A DNA stretch of 64,000 nt, taken from positions 62,001 to 126,000 of the forward strand of contig SSNU01000675.1 in the NCBI GenBank assembly GCA_012064415.1. The letters are read 5' to 3'. Under the pieces are notes generated by a model, which ran no database searches, had not been told where the DNA came from, and saw nothing but the letters and a program-made list of their open reading frames with translations. This DNA is from Gyrodactylus bullatarudis. Taxonomy: Eukaryota > Platyhelminthes > Monogenea > Gyrodactylidea > Gyrodactylidae. Positions 37,101 to 46,600 of this stretch are shown one piece after another. Both the position numbers and the translations under genes were made by a program. Every line of letters starts with the position of its first letter. Position 1 is the stretch's first letter.

Positions 37101-37515
37101 TTGCTTAGTAAAGAGAATATGAATTATTGACTTTGACACTATCATTATAGATATTCCCTGGAAGAAAAAGAAGGTCATCAACCACCAAATTTGGGAAGAC
37201 CAAGGAATAATAAAATTAGAGAGGGTTAAAATGATTAATCCTGCTCTAAGATTTATTCCTTTATGATGATTATTTTTGACTTTGAGCGACCATCCAGTAA
37301 TAAAACCAAGACCTCTGCCAATGAATATAAGGGGGAGCTCGTCATCTCTTGAGATTGAGTTTTGCTCAAAGAGATATAAAGTTGGCCCGATAATTCCAGA
37401 TGATAACCCCTAATAATTTGTCAAAATTATTATAAATTACCAAAACAACAAAAAATATACACAAAAGAATAATCTTATAGCATGAAACTGTTTTGTCTGG
37501 CCTTGATATATTCAT
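22127..37515 (-). CDS. MFS transporter resembling MFSD4/NaGLT1, with a large glycosylated insert
   Basis: A 12-TM major facilitator. Exons: 37515-37441, 37409-36452, 36385-36215, 33366-32983, 30858-30676, 29626-29415, 28104-27971, 27068-26859, 23548-23254, 22309-22127; total 2805 nt, 934 aa, all phases closing. TM1 spans the first 31-nt intron (CIFFVVL then GLSSGIIGPTLYLF, the SGxxGPTL motif of the NaGLT1/MFSD4 group), followed by IFIGRGLGF in TM2. Six TMs lie before residue 530 and six after 600 (for example LGMLRAVIMPTIIYF in TM10). Family members are about 500 aa. The excess is a Ser/Thr/Asn-rich insert, residues about 160-505, in the loop between TM5 and TM6, predicted extracellular, with about 20 N-X-S/T sequons and a furin-like RNRR-S. 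Exon 5 adds an acidic cytosolic TM6-7 loop. The substrate cannot be read from sequence; sugar transport by analogy is speculative. The donor at 36452 (GTTTGT) is chosen because it fits the phase. The tail ends KLLD. Confidence 0.85.
22490..23182 (+). mobile_element. Decayed mariner transposon, 5' truncated
   Basis: It lies in the last MFS intron, antisense to the host gene. The transposase frame shows KWIYLID (first Asp in TDVKW), MLTVSWTMKGIV, LLDYGKTV, FLQDSTRK (second Asp, with the following Asn-Ala-Arg-Pro-His block lost) and HPPYSPDL (third Asp region). Homology then continues in another frame (FYADGIQQL, LNSSG), so there is at least one frameshift near 22905. The right terminal repeat ends 'attacttttctcgcaacctg' at about 23160-23180, matching the mariner terminus at 59962. 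The N-terminal helix-turn-helix and left repeat are absent. Confidence 0.85.
24285..24435 (-). mobile_element. Penelope-like family 1 tail fragment
   Basis: 'tatattaacaccaaat', 'acatttctcaaaggt' and 'catcagtagtgtctctttg' match the 3' end of the element at 43080-44090 in the same order, with a similar upstream stretch ('cgtccgaaaattcacataaa'). Confidence 0.65.
24738..24952. repeat. Near-perfect hairpin, ~80-bp arms
   Basis: The left arm (about 24738-24819) and right arm (about 24873-24952) are inverted copies: 'actataacgttgttcgctt' against 'aagcgaacaacgttatagt', and 'ggcttgtattggtctatctg' against 'cagatagaccaatacaagcc'. The spacer is about 52 bp. A half copy lies at 14155-14285 and a scrap ('aaacaacgttatt') near 59745, so it is a mobile MITE family. 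Confidence 0.8.
25690..26210 (-). mobile_element. Penelope-like element fragment, GIY-YIG endonuclease (family 2)
   Basis: The minus-strand frame carries the GIY-YIG core as YKFKCPCKAEYIGHTT, followed by RVNEHL and a later catalytic-region segment (AEAFFIKKENPTL), the C-terminal endonuclease of Penelope-like retroelements. Homology continues in a second frame over 25687-25872 with a Lys/Arg-rich tail, so a frameshift sits near 25860. The reverse transcriptase part is missing. Confidence 0.8.
28779..29201. mobile_element. MITE copy B, TIR 'TAGGCTAG', with target-site duplication
   Basis: Same element as 7394-7800. Left end TAGGCTAG, right end CTAGCCTA. The flanks CTCATGAATA (28771-28780 and 29202-29211) match 10 of 10. 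It lies in the MFS intron between the exons ending at 28104 and 29415. Confidence 0.8.
30190..30420. repeat. Dispersed repeat fragment, also at 63050-63250
   Basis: 'ggttcaaagacgagaccgtt' and 'gtcatccatatgaggtctt' occur here and near 63090-63180 in the same order and orientation, followed by a diverged 'cacatcataagattc' / 'cacatgatgagatt' block. No coding function. Confidence 0.6.
31064..31070 (+). promoter_or_regulatory. TATA box of nested gene copy 1
   Basis: TATAAAA within 'gagtataaaaggagc', 47 nt before the start codon; a start site about 30 nt downstream would leave a short leader. Identical in copy 2. Confidence 0.65.
31117..31272 (+). CDS. Nested intronless small protein with two NHANQ-x-NPN repeats, copy 1
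   Basis: A 51-codon frame, ATG to TGA, on the strand opposite to the MFS gene and wholly within its intron (32982-30859). The protein has two copies of an Asn-rich box, NHANQCNPN near the N-terminus and NHANQMNPN near the C-terminus, separated by a Gly/Ser/Tyr/Thr linker (GGYSGAYSGTGT). No signal peptide or membrane segment. It is hydrophilic, basic at the end (NYRYK), with two Cys. A TATA box lies 47 nt upstream and AATAAA 18 nt after the stop, so it looks like a compact complete gene. Compared with copy 2 there is one replacement (Asn5 to Asp) and one silent change. I do not recognise the family or function. The reverse-strand frame over the same bases is a shadow. Confidence 0.75.
   Translation: MSGKNTSNHANQCNPNSSAYGGYSGAYSGTGTRCDLNNHANQMNPNNYRYK
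31290..31295 (+). terminator. Poly(A) signal of nested gene copy 1
   Basis: AATAAA 18 nt after the stop codon, followed by a T-rich stretch. The same site is at 34256-34261 in copy 2. Confidence 0.65.
31977..32198. mobile_element. piggyBac-type MITE, 222 bp, TTAA ends
   Basis: Perfect terminal inverted repeats CCCTTTCGGTGCCGA, each flanked by TTAA, the target duplicated by piggyBac transposases. A perfect internal palindrome TGGACATATGTCCA sits next to the right repeat. No coding capacity. It is in the MFS intron between exons 4 and 5. Confidence 0.9.
33689..33744 (+). ncRNA. Degenerate hammerhead-like motif of a Penelope terminal sequence
   Basis: In plus orientation 'gtctcatccactgaac' then 'ggtacttgattatctcag' then 'gacagaaaggtctg' parallels the intact motif at 51404-51463 (minus). 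Core residues are changed (CTGAACA instead of CTGANGA; GAAAG), so activity is unlikely. Confidence 0.45.
34030..34036 (+). promoter_or_regulatory. TATA box of nested gene copy 2
   Basis: TATAAAA, 47 nt before the start codon, same context as copy 1. Confidence 0.65.
34083..34238 (+). CDS. Nested intronless small protein with two NHANQ-x-NPN repeats, copy 2
   Basis: Same 51-codon gene as 31117-31272, differing by Asp instead of Asn at residue 5 and one silent change in the Ala19 codon. Both boxes, both Cys, the linker and the terminal NYRYK are intact, as are the TATA box and AATAAA (34256-34261). It is antisense within MFS intron 3 (36214-33367). That the frame is intact in both copies means either a recent duplication, gene conversion or selection; two copies cannot tell these apart. 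Confidence 0.75.
   Translation: MSGKDTSNHANQCNPNSSAYGGYSGAYSGTGTRCDLNNHANQMNPNNYRYK
35155..35770 (-). mobile_element. Decayed Penelope-like element, GIY-YIG region (family 3)
   Basis: Minus-strand homology begins near 35760 (KKLAKIDRKHNLRVVFKN), shifts frame, and reaches the GIY-YIG core as HSIDCSCGKKYVGQMGRSF with RINEHH, then shifts again into the frame over 35296-35502 (NHFGKRITNNALE). Farther down, 'gcctcttccagatgtttcgg' near 35174 is the same terminal block as in the hammerhead region at 51404. At least two frameshifts; dead copy in MFS intron 3. Confidence 0.75.
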
Positions 37516-37671
37516 TTAAATGTATGTACAAAATTGGAAAAAATATTACACATTTTCAATTTTTGTAAAGGAGCCAAAATTCAAAGAATTAAATCAACTT
37601 TTGACATAAATATTTTTAGTTCGCAGTAAACCTCTAGGTCATTTGAAAGTGGGTTTTCAAAGGAACTGAAA
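37516..37671. promoter_or_regulatory. Compact divergent promoter between MFS and EML genes
   Basis: Only 156 bp separate the two start codons, so both 5' UTRs and core promoters must fit here, or the transcripts overlap, or unseen non-coding 5' exons lie elsewhere. No TATA box is evident; the stretch is AT-rich. Confidence 0.55.
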
Positions 37672-40600
37672 ATGACGGATTCTCAAGAAAGTGAGTTGAG
37701 GATTTCTTCAGTTATAATTTACTTTGCATGAAATTCATCGAATAGTTTTGCTATTAATTTTTTATCCTAGATGCTAATAAAACTGAAGATGTCAATATTC
37801 AGAGGATTCATGAATTGGAAAAGTTATTACACGACCAAAATGAGGAGATAGTCTGCTTGAAAGTATCAGTAGCTGATCTCTTGAGGAGAGTTAGTATTCT
37901 AGAAAACATGAAACAGAGTAAGCATTCACTTTTCACAAAAAATCATCTTTTAAAAATACAATCTGTACTTTTTTAGAGGAAAATACGGCACAGCCACCTC
38001 GTTCTGGAGAGCCTAAACCAGCTGTGCGTACAAAACCTTTGGTTGCATTGAATAAGAGTACTGAATTAAGAACAAAAAAGCCTAGAAATCAAAACAATGT
38101 TGTTCCGAATGCAAGGACTAAGCCAAGTGGTTCCATTTCGTGAGTTTTCTATTCATTCATTTTTAAATAAGGGCTAATTAAAGTTCATTCTGTCTGATCA
38201 ACGATCACAATTTATTTCTTGGTATTTTCCTAGACATTTTAATCAAATATATCTATAGAGCTTATTAATACACTTTTTCAGTCTAGCAGTAGGATTTAAC
38301 TTTTTTTTCCAATTTGCATATATAAAAGCATTGCTCAATAATAAATTATTATTGATAGTGTAACTTTTCACAAAACCTTGGCTATAATTTTAATTAGTCT
38401 TTTCCAATCTCAACATTTTATGCCGACCGAATAAAGAGAAATTTAGAATAAGAATTGGTCACTGAGAAAACCATTTGTGTTTATCGTCACTACTGTTTAC
38501 AACTTATGCATGTATTTATTATGAAAATCCAGGGGTACCATAATGATCAACTCTTCCTGTTATAATTTGATAAATAATACTCAAAACTCAACTTATTACA
38601 TGAACGGAACTGAGAATTATTCAACAAATTCTCTTAACTTCTTATCACCACATGAAGTTTACGGGCATAATAACGAAAACTCTTACTACAAATCTCGACC
38701 CCTTGCAAGAATTGTTCACAGATCAAGATCTTCTTCAAACATTGGGTATAACTCTGAATCAAGAGAGTCCCCGAATCTCTATCAACTCTATACAGATTCG
38801 ATGGATGCTCCCTCAAGTAGGGCTAGACCATCAGCTTTAAAGACAATGAAAAATATCCATCCAATTGCTTGGCGACCAGGGGGTATTTCAGTGCAGGAGA
38901 AACCGATAGTTGTCCTGGACCTTGATAAGCTCTACAATCATCCAAGTGCTAAGATCTCCTTTAATAATATCAGACATGCGTAAATTTTCTTCTTCCTACA
39001 CTCTGGCCCAGGTTTTATTTCCTGGTATAATGTTTTTATTTAGAGAATAAATATTCTTCATTTCAAATAATCTCAACCATTTTTCTTATTTCAGCGCTCA
39101 AAAGGAAAAATTTAAATTTTCCATGGGTAAGTCTGAAGAATTTTTTTGTTGATTTGAAAAATTATCTTTTCTCGTTTATTAGAGGATGGATCAGTAAAAA
39201 TGTATATTCGAGGTCGTCCAGTTATCTCGTACTTGCCGACTAATGCCATTGAAGGTTTCGATGAGAAAGCAATTGTCGAAGCACCAAATGATAAGCTTCG
39301 TGTTGAATGGGTGTATCCTTTTATAAGAATACAAGTTTTATAAAAATATTTTTTATTACAACAGCAAGACTACTGTTTGGTATGCTTTAAGAAAAAATAT
39401 CAAAATTCTATAGATGTCTTCTCTTATTGTTGCACTGAAACCCTTTTTTTAAATGAATCTGTACTATCGATCAAGATGATGATTAGTCATTACGCCTCGG
39501 TAAATACATTATTATCGCATGGTGATTTAAACAAGAGAAAAATTCTTTAATTAAATCTATCTCTCAATGACGCCTTGATTTTTTTAAAGTTTGGGTTTGA
39601 GGAAATCAAAATTTATTCAGTTACATATTAAACCTTGACTTGTAGTATTACTAAAGTTATGGCTATCGTGGCCGAGATTGTCGAGACAATATCCACTACT
39701 TACCAACAGGAGAGATTGCATATTTTGTAGCGGCCATTGTGATACTCTACAATATTGAAAACAACAGCCAGAGACATTACCTTGGCCATAATGACGATAT
39801 TAAATGGTGAGTGATTCTTTATGCATTCAAAAATTTCCCTCTGATTCAAGGAGGTATGACTCATAAATATTCTATTTTAAACTGTATAGATATTAAGAAT
39901 GATCCAGCTTGATTCATCATCGTTTTACTTTTTAGGAAATTTTTAAAATTTTCATAGTTTTACATAACCTACTGGTCTTAGGCAAGGATGATTGACTCAT
40001 ATATCGCCTCAAGTATTTTTAAAATCAATCATACTATGTAATTAGTAATTACTAACTAATGTGGATACAATTATTTCAGTCTAGCCGTCCACCCAGACAA
40101 GATAACCATGGCCTCTGGACAAGTTACCGGCCACGAAAATCAAAATGGAAAGGTGAGCTCATTGTGATATTTTACCTGCCATCTTCCTTCCCAAGTTACA
40201 AATGAAATACAATTAAACCAACATGGTTTTTTTCATAACCAAAAGAAAGAATAAAGGGTTATTGAAGTGTTTTGTTTTTATATTGATGACTCACTGAACG
40301 TCAATTTTTTTTCTATTTGAGTCATCACCTTTTGATTGTGTTAGGACAACAGAAACTTGTTCAAAAAAAAAATTGTATTGTTCATCTACCTTTGGTTTGG
40401 AATTACAATTTTCGTCTTCAAATAAAGAACTCTATCATGTTCATGTTGAGCGATTCAAACCCCTAAAAAGTTATAATATACTTCGATTAAATCTACTTTT
40501 ACTAAAATCTATTGAAGATTTCAGATTCAGAATAATTTTCCTATTGAAATAAATTACACAGTCCAGCAAAATAACAACTTTTTTCTTCTATTTTGATACA

Positions 40601-43600
40601 GATTGCATTAGTAACAATTAAAATCGCACTTTTAGGCTGTTAGGCTTTGCATGGAAGAATTTTGCATTGAGATTTGTAAAATTTGCTTCGAAAATTAGGG
40701 AAAACGTCTTGAATTTGATAGCATTTACAAAAGTTTCTTGTGACTGAACTCGGCATTTCGCTCAAAAATAATCTTCATACTTTAGAAACAAATCAGAAAA
40801 TCAACCATAAAAATAGCTATGCAAACTCAAATCGTCATAAAATCAAACTCTTTTTTCCGAATCGGTAAAAAATGATCTAAAATTAGTTTTATAATAAAAT
40901 TTATTAAAACTTAGGTCAATATTACAATTCTCAGCCATGGTCATCCAAACGTTTCGAAGGTGATTGTCTTCACACGCCTTCTTCAGTGGTACGACAAGTT
41001 TATCAAAAACAAAATACTATTTATATACTTTCATGATTTCATCCCTATCAGTTTTGTCCAATCAGATGAGAGAATAGAATAATAATAATGAAAGAGGCTG
41101 ACCTATGATAATAAAGTATTGATAATCAGAAAAGAAAAGGGAATATAATTTTTCATCAGATTTAATTTAACTTCCTTCTTTTGCCAAAAAGCTGAATCCA
41201 ACACTGCTCAATGTTCACTTCACCAACATTAGAAATATCATTATGCCAATTTCAATAGCTTGATGAATTAACCTCTTTCTAAAGTTTTTTTGTACACTAA
41301 CAATTTTAACCTCCTCAAAATTGATTTTATGCCCATTATTGTTAAGAACATGTTGAAAAACATGTGACTTATTATCATTTCTTAAAATACTGTTTTTATG
41401 TTCTTTGATTCTTGTCTTAAAATTTCTACCAGTTTGACCAATATAGCTTTTATCACAGCTACATTTTAATTTATAGATACCACAGCCTTCCAGAATGTTA
41501 TTTTCATTTTGAATGTGGTATTACCACATTGTGGTAAACAAATTTAATGGAAACAGAGTTCAATTTCATTAGCTAATCAAAAGCTTTGTCACCTGAAATT
41601 GATTATGCCTTTGTATCTGTGAATGAATAGGTCAATTAATGTAATTTCATACAGATTTAGAATCAATTTTTTTATTATTATCTACTAGTTCATTTTAATA
41701 GATAAATTTTGTTTTTCTGTGGTTTTAGCTACACTCGTTCATATACGAACACTTACTCAAACTTAGTTTCTAGTCTAAATGGTAAAACTACCCTTTTTCC
41801 AATATTTTTTCTACCGGAGAAGATACTCTTATCTTATCGGTTGTGTATCAATAATTTCAATTTTACTCTTATACAAATTTCTTCTCGATTTAAAAAATAT
41901 TGGCCGGAAAATTTGCCATCTTGTGTGTCACATTAACTTTGGCGGGAGCATGTTGGAATTAATAAAACTTTTCCTTTAAGGCTCATATTCGAATTTGGAG
42001 CTCGATAAGTCTACAAACCATGCATATAATCGGTGTTGGAGAATTTAGCCGAGCTGTCTGTACAATTGCATTCTCAAAGCTGGTAATTGTCCATAAAAAT
42101 TTAACTATCTCTCATTTGACTAATTCTTCGTTTGACTTTTATGTCTTCAGGATGGAGGAGTACACCTTGCAGCTGTTGACGAGTCTTCTGACCATGTTCT
42201 GTCCATTTGGAATTGGGAAAAACACAAGAAAATCACTGAAACTAAAGTTAGTTCAAACCCATAAAAAATAAAGGCTCTAATCAATCAATTTTCTTGATAA
42301 ATTTATTGATTTCCTTTTAAATTTTAAAGGTTTTTCTATTTCTGATTTTTAATAAACTTCTATTCTTAGAAAGGGTCAGATTCTCTCTATCTGTTAAAGA
42401 AATATCTAGCTTATTTATCAAGATTTCAAATGTTCGAATTTGCCTATAGAAGTTAACCCTTTATGTCACACATGGGTATTTCTATCACAAAAATCATTAT
42501 TGTTCATCTAAGCTATAGATGAGCTACCAACCATTCTATAGGAAATCTATTAATCTCCTGGGATACGCAAAGATCTCAGCTCTATAATTCCTTGAACTCG
42601 TGATATACTGATTCAAAGAAAATTGATTTTTTCCAAAAATTTAATTTTTGTTTAAAACGTTTTTTTGACAATTTATTTCCTAAAGTCATAGATAAAAAGT
42701 GAGATAACTTTTATCTATTAATCATAGTACCTTTAGAACTCAAATATGCAATCGCCTGAACTCTTTTTGCTAAAGCTTCAAAGATAGCGTGTTTTTGGAT
42801 CACAAAAATGACCAAACTTTTGACTGATAACTACTTGACCAAAATAATTGCCTTTAAAAAACAGTAGATTTGTAATCAGCTTATTCACAAACCATAGGAC
42901 AGACAAAAGATTGAATTCTCTGGGATTGAAACATTTAGAGAAATTCGTCATGGTTTGATTTCTCACTATAATGACTATAGAATTTCTTTGAACCTCTATA
43001 GGCAAATTCTAATTATTTTTTAATATTTAATATTGATACCAGATCAGTAATACATCGCTTCAAATAATTGAAATCAATCAAATTTCTGAGATAAATTTTA
43101 TTACGATAAAAATATTCACGTAAATTTTTAAATACATCCGAAAATCCACATAAATTCATAATTGAAAAAGTAGAAAAAGGATATATTAACACCAAATGTA
43201 CATTTCTCAAAGGTTCATCAGTAGTGTCTCTTTGATAATGATAAAAGTTAAAAGATGAATGAAAATAATAATTTACAAATTATGAAAGAAATAGTAAAAG
43301 TTGACGAAAAATAGAATAAATGTAAGCTGAAAAAACACCAAAACTCTCCAATAAATAGCAACAGTGGAGAGAAAAGTGAAAAAGCTTACATAGGCCAAGG
43401 TAGTTGAAGGTTATAGGAATAATTCTTTTGAACACATAAGTCTGGTTTATATAAATTTATGAAGAATTTCTCCTTCACCCAAACGTCTGTACTGTCATCA
43501 CTCGGGTTTTTGTATAAAATTGAAAAATTCGAAATTGAAGCCTCATGCCCTTCCTGTCTAAGATGCCTAGTTATCGCTGTATCTTTCTTAAGGTGATCGT

Positions 43601-46600
43601 TCCCTCTAGTTGACAACTTTCTGATTGTACGTCCTATATAAGAAGATCCGCAGTCACATTGAAATTTATAAATCAATAGAGTCTTCTCTTCAGGTCTCAG
43701 TAAATCTTTGTGAATCAAATTGAACAATCTCTGAGTTTTAAATACAATTTTCAATTGTATGTTGTTATAATGTTGATCGATGAGATTTGTCAACTTTCTC
43801 CTTAAATCATTACTAAAACCATCTCCTTTGAAATTAAGTTTCATGAAAATTGTGGTCTTCTCAACTTCATCTGTGTTTTCAACGACATCCCTATCGACTG
43901 GTAAGTTGATAAATTTGTCCACAAATTTATTGGGATACCCATTTTCCATTAAACACAACTTCAAATTCTCTATTTCCTTTGGAATTTCTTCTGGAGATAA
44001 ATTTAGCGCATTTTCTAAATTCAAAAAATTCCTCTCTCTGGCTACAGCTTTAGATGACAGGCTTTTAGAGTTTCTAAAAGTACCCTAGTTTAAAAGACAT
44101 AAAATTGTGGCTGTGAAATTCATACCTGTAATTTGAATTATCTCTTTTTAATCAAATTCCATAGAAAACATTGGCCTTGAATTGCGATGTTAAAAATTTT
44201 CATCAATCACCCGAATTAGTCATACAAGGAATTTCGATTATTTCTTCAACCAGCTCATTTTTATTCATCTAAGCCTCAGGAAATATACATATACTACATA
44301 AACCCCTCATTCACTAAGAAATTTATTAACCTCCTGGAATTCGCCGTACCATACTCAAAGTTGACTTTAAAAAAGAGTCAATTACATTTTTGACTATAGT
44401 TATTTCATTTTTTTCACTTTTTTTCTTTATCATATTTTCGACTACACTATCTCTCCTTTTGAGTACAATTTGAAAAAAAAACTTTTTTTTAAATTAAATT
44501 TTGCTTAATTTTTATATTGAAAACCTATTTCAACCGTCTTACAAGTAATCATGCCGATAGAGTTCAAATATGTAATCGTCTGAACTCGATCTGCTAACGC
44601 TTCAAAGATAGCCAAGTTTTGGATCACAAAAATGACCCAATTTTGATCTTTGTTTCTTGAACTTCAACTCTTGATTTGTAATCAGTGTGTTAAATATCTT
44701 GCTTTCTGGACTGTTATACAAGAAGAGTATTCATGAACTGCCATTAGCATTATAATTCCTTTTCGCCTTGAAGAACGTTTATCAAATTTACAATAAATAA
44801 ACAATAGATTCCGAATAAACTTTCTATTCCCTTACTTAGTATTTTGATCAGTAAATCTCGTGGTTTGAAACAATTTCATGAAATGTTTCATTTTCTTGGA
44901 AAGGATCTCATAAGGAATAATACTAGAACATGCACAATAAAAATTATTGATTGGAAATTTGCTTTCAATTCCGATTTTAAAAGGACACGCTCACATTTTT
45001 CCAAGAGTGGAAGAGTTCTTTTCACAATTTGAGTCAATGTAAAGTAACAATTTGTACTTTGACAATCTTGCTTACAAACATAATTTCCTTAGAGTTAAAA
45101 ACTACCTGTCTTTAATTGTAGAAATCATATTGTAAGAACCTCAGAAATGAAGGCTCTTCCCACTTGAGGCTAACACTCTTTTTGTACTTTAAAATATTCT
45201 CCTGAAGCCAGATTTTTAGTTTAAATTGTTTACCCTATTCTAAATGACTAAATTCTCAATGAAATCTAGTATAAAGCCTGTTAATGAACATCAAATTTAA
45301 TGCTGGTGATGATGAAGAAAACCTCTGGCTTTTCATTGGTTGAAATACGATTCACTGAATAAACTAATCAGGAGAGAGAAAATCTAACGACTAAGAATGC
45401 TAGAGGATTAACTATTCTAAAATAAACTCGGATAAAATTTGTAATACCTCTTTTCGTTTTAGAGAAAACCTAATTTATGTGCCGAAATGTTAAAAATTTA
45501 TTTTCTTTAGCTACTTTTTAACAGTCTAAAAACATTTTTTGGGTACGTCTAAATACAACCATTAAGTTTGAAACTTAGTATTAGAAATTTTTAATCTTTT
45601 ATATAAAAGCAAAAGGGTCAAGTAATTATTTAAATAATCTTTTTTTATTTTCCAGAGTTCCACTGAACAAATCCTATCGATAGAATACAGTCCCATTAAG
45701 GAAAATTCTCTTGTCACTATCGGAAAGAACCACATTGCCTTTTGGAACATTGAAAATGGTACTCTAGTCAAGAGGAATGGAACATTTGATGTAACTATCT
45801 ATCGATTACTTTTCATATCCACCAAAAAACCTTTCAAATTCTTTTCTAGAAATTCGAAAAGTCAAAAATTGTCATTTGTATGGCTTTTGCTGATAATGGG
45901 GATTTGATTACAGGGGACTCTCTCGGAACTATTTATCTATGGCAAAAGGGTGAGTCTATTCTGTTTCCGTTGATCCTGTTACTCCCAAGACTCCCTGGCA
46001 ATTCAGTTAATCTTGTTACTAGTAACTGAAAGCCAGTTAAATTTATCACTCGGTTTCAAGATTATCTGATAGTCTCAAGAATCCCGGGAATCTTGTTACT
46101 AGTAACAAGTTTAGCTGACTTTTTCAAAAGTGTTACACATCAATAGAACCTTAGATGCCAGTAGAATTAAAAATTATACCTATTTGATATTCTCTAGAAT
46201 ATATAATATTAAACTTTGCTTCAGATTCGTTCTTATTCCATACGAAATTTATTAACCAATCAGTTTTTATTGATAATAAAAAATCTTTTACCAAATCTTT
46301 TTAGCTTTTCTTTTAAAAATAAGAAATATTTATTCAAATTTTGAAAATATCCCAACTTCCAACTTTCAAATGAAATTAGATAAAGATTTCTCAGACACCA
46401 AGAAATTAGATGTTACAAGGTTTATGTTGGATGAAAGGTTTACGGTAAAAAAAGAAGTTGTGTCAGAAGCTTTAAAGATTTCAACTTGAATATATAACGT
46501 GTTTTAATAACATCACTAGAATAACCGTACAAAGTTTTGCAAAATTAGAATAATTTTATGCTGATTGCAAGTTTTTGGCGAATAAAGCTTTATTTTCGTC

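Noticed and set aside
43165..43230. CTGATGA followed by GAAA on the minus strand, also at 1690-1730 and 24380-24420, as further hammerheads
   Set aside because: The bases between the two boxes cannot form helix II in any of the three copies, so the core is broken or coincidental, although the position at a Penelope 3' end is suggestive.
46000..46110. Short repeats of 'aatcttgttactagtaac'
   Set aside because: Only two copies about 80 bp apart; a local duplication without further structure.
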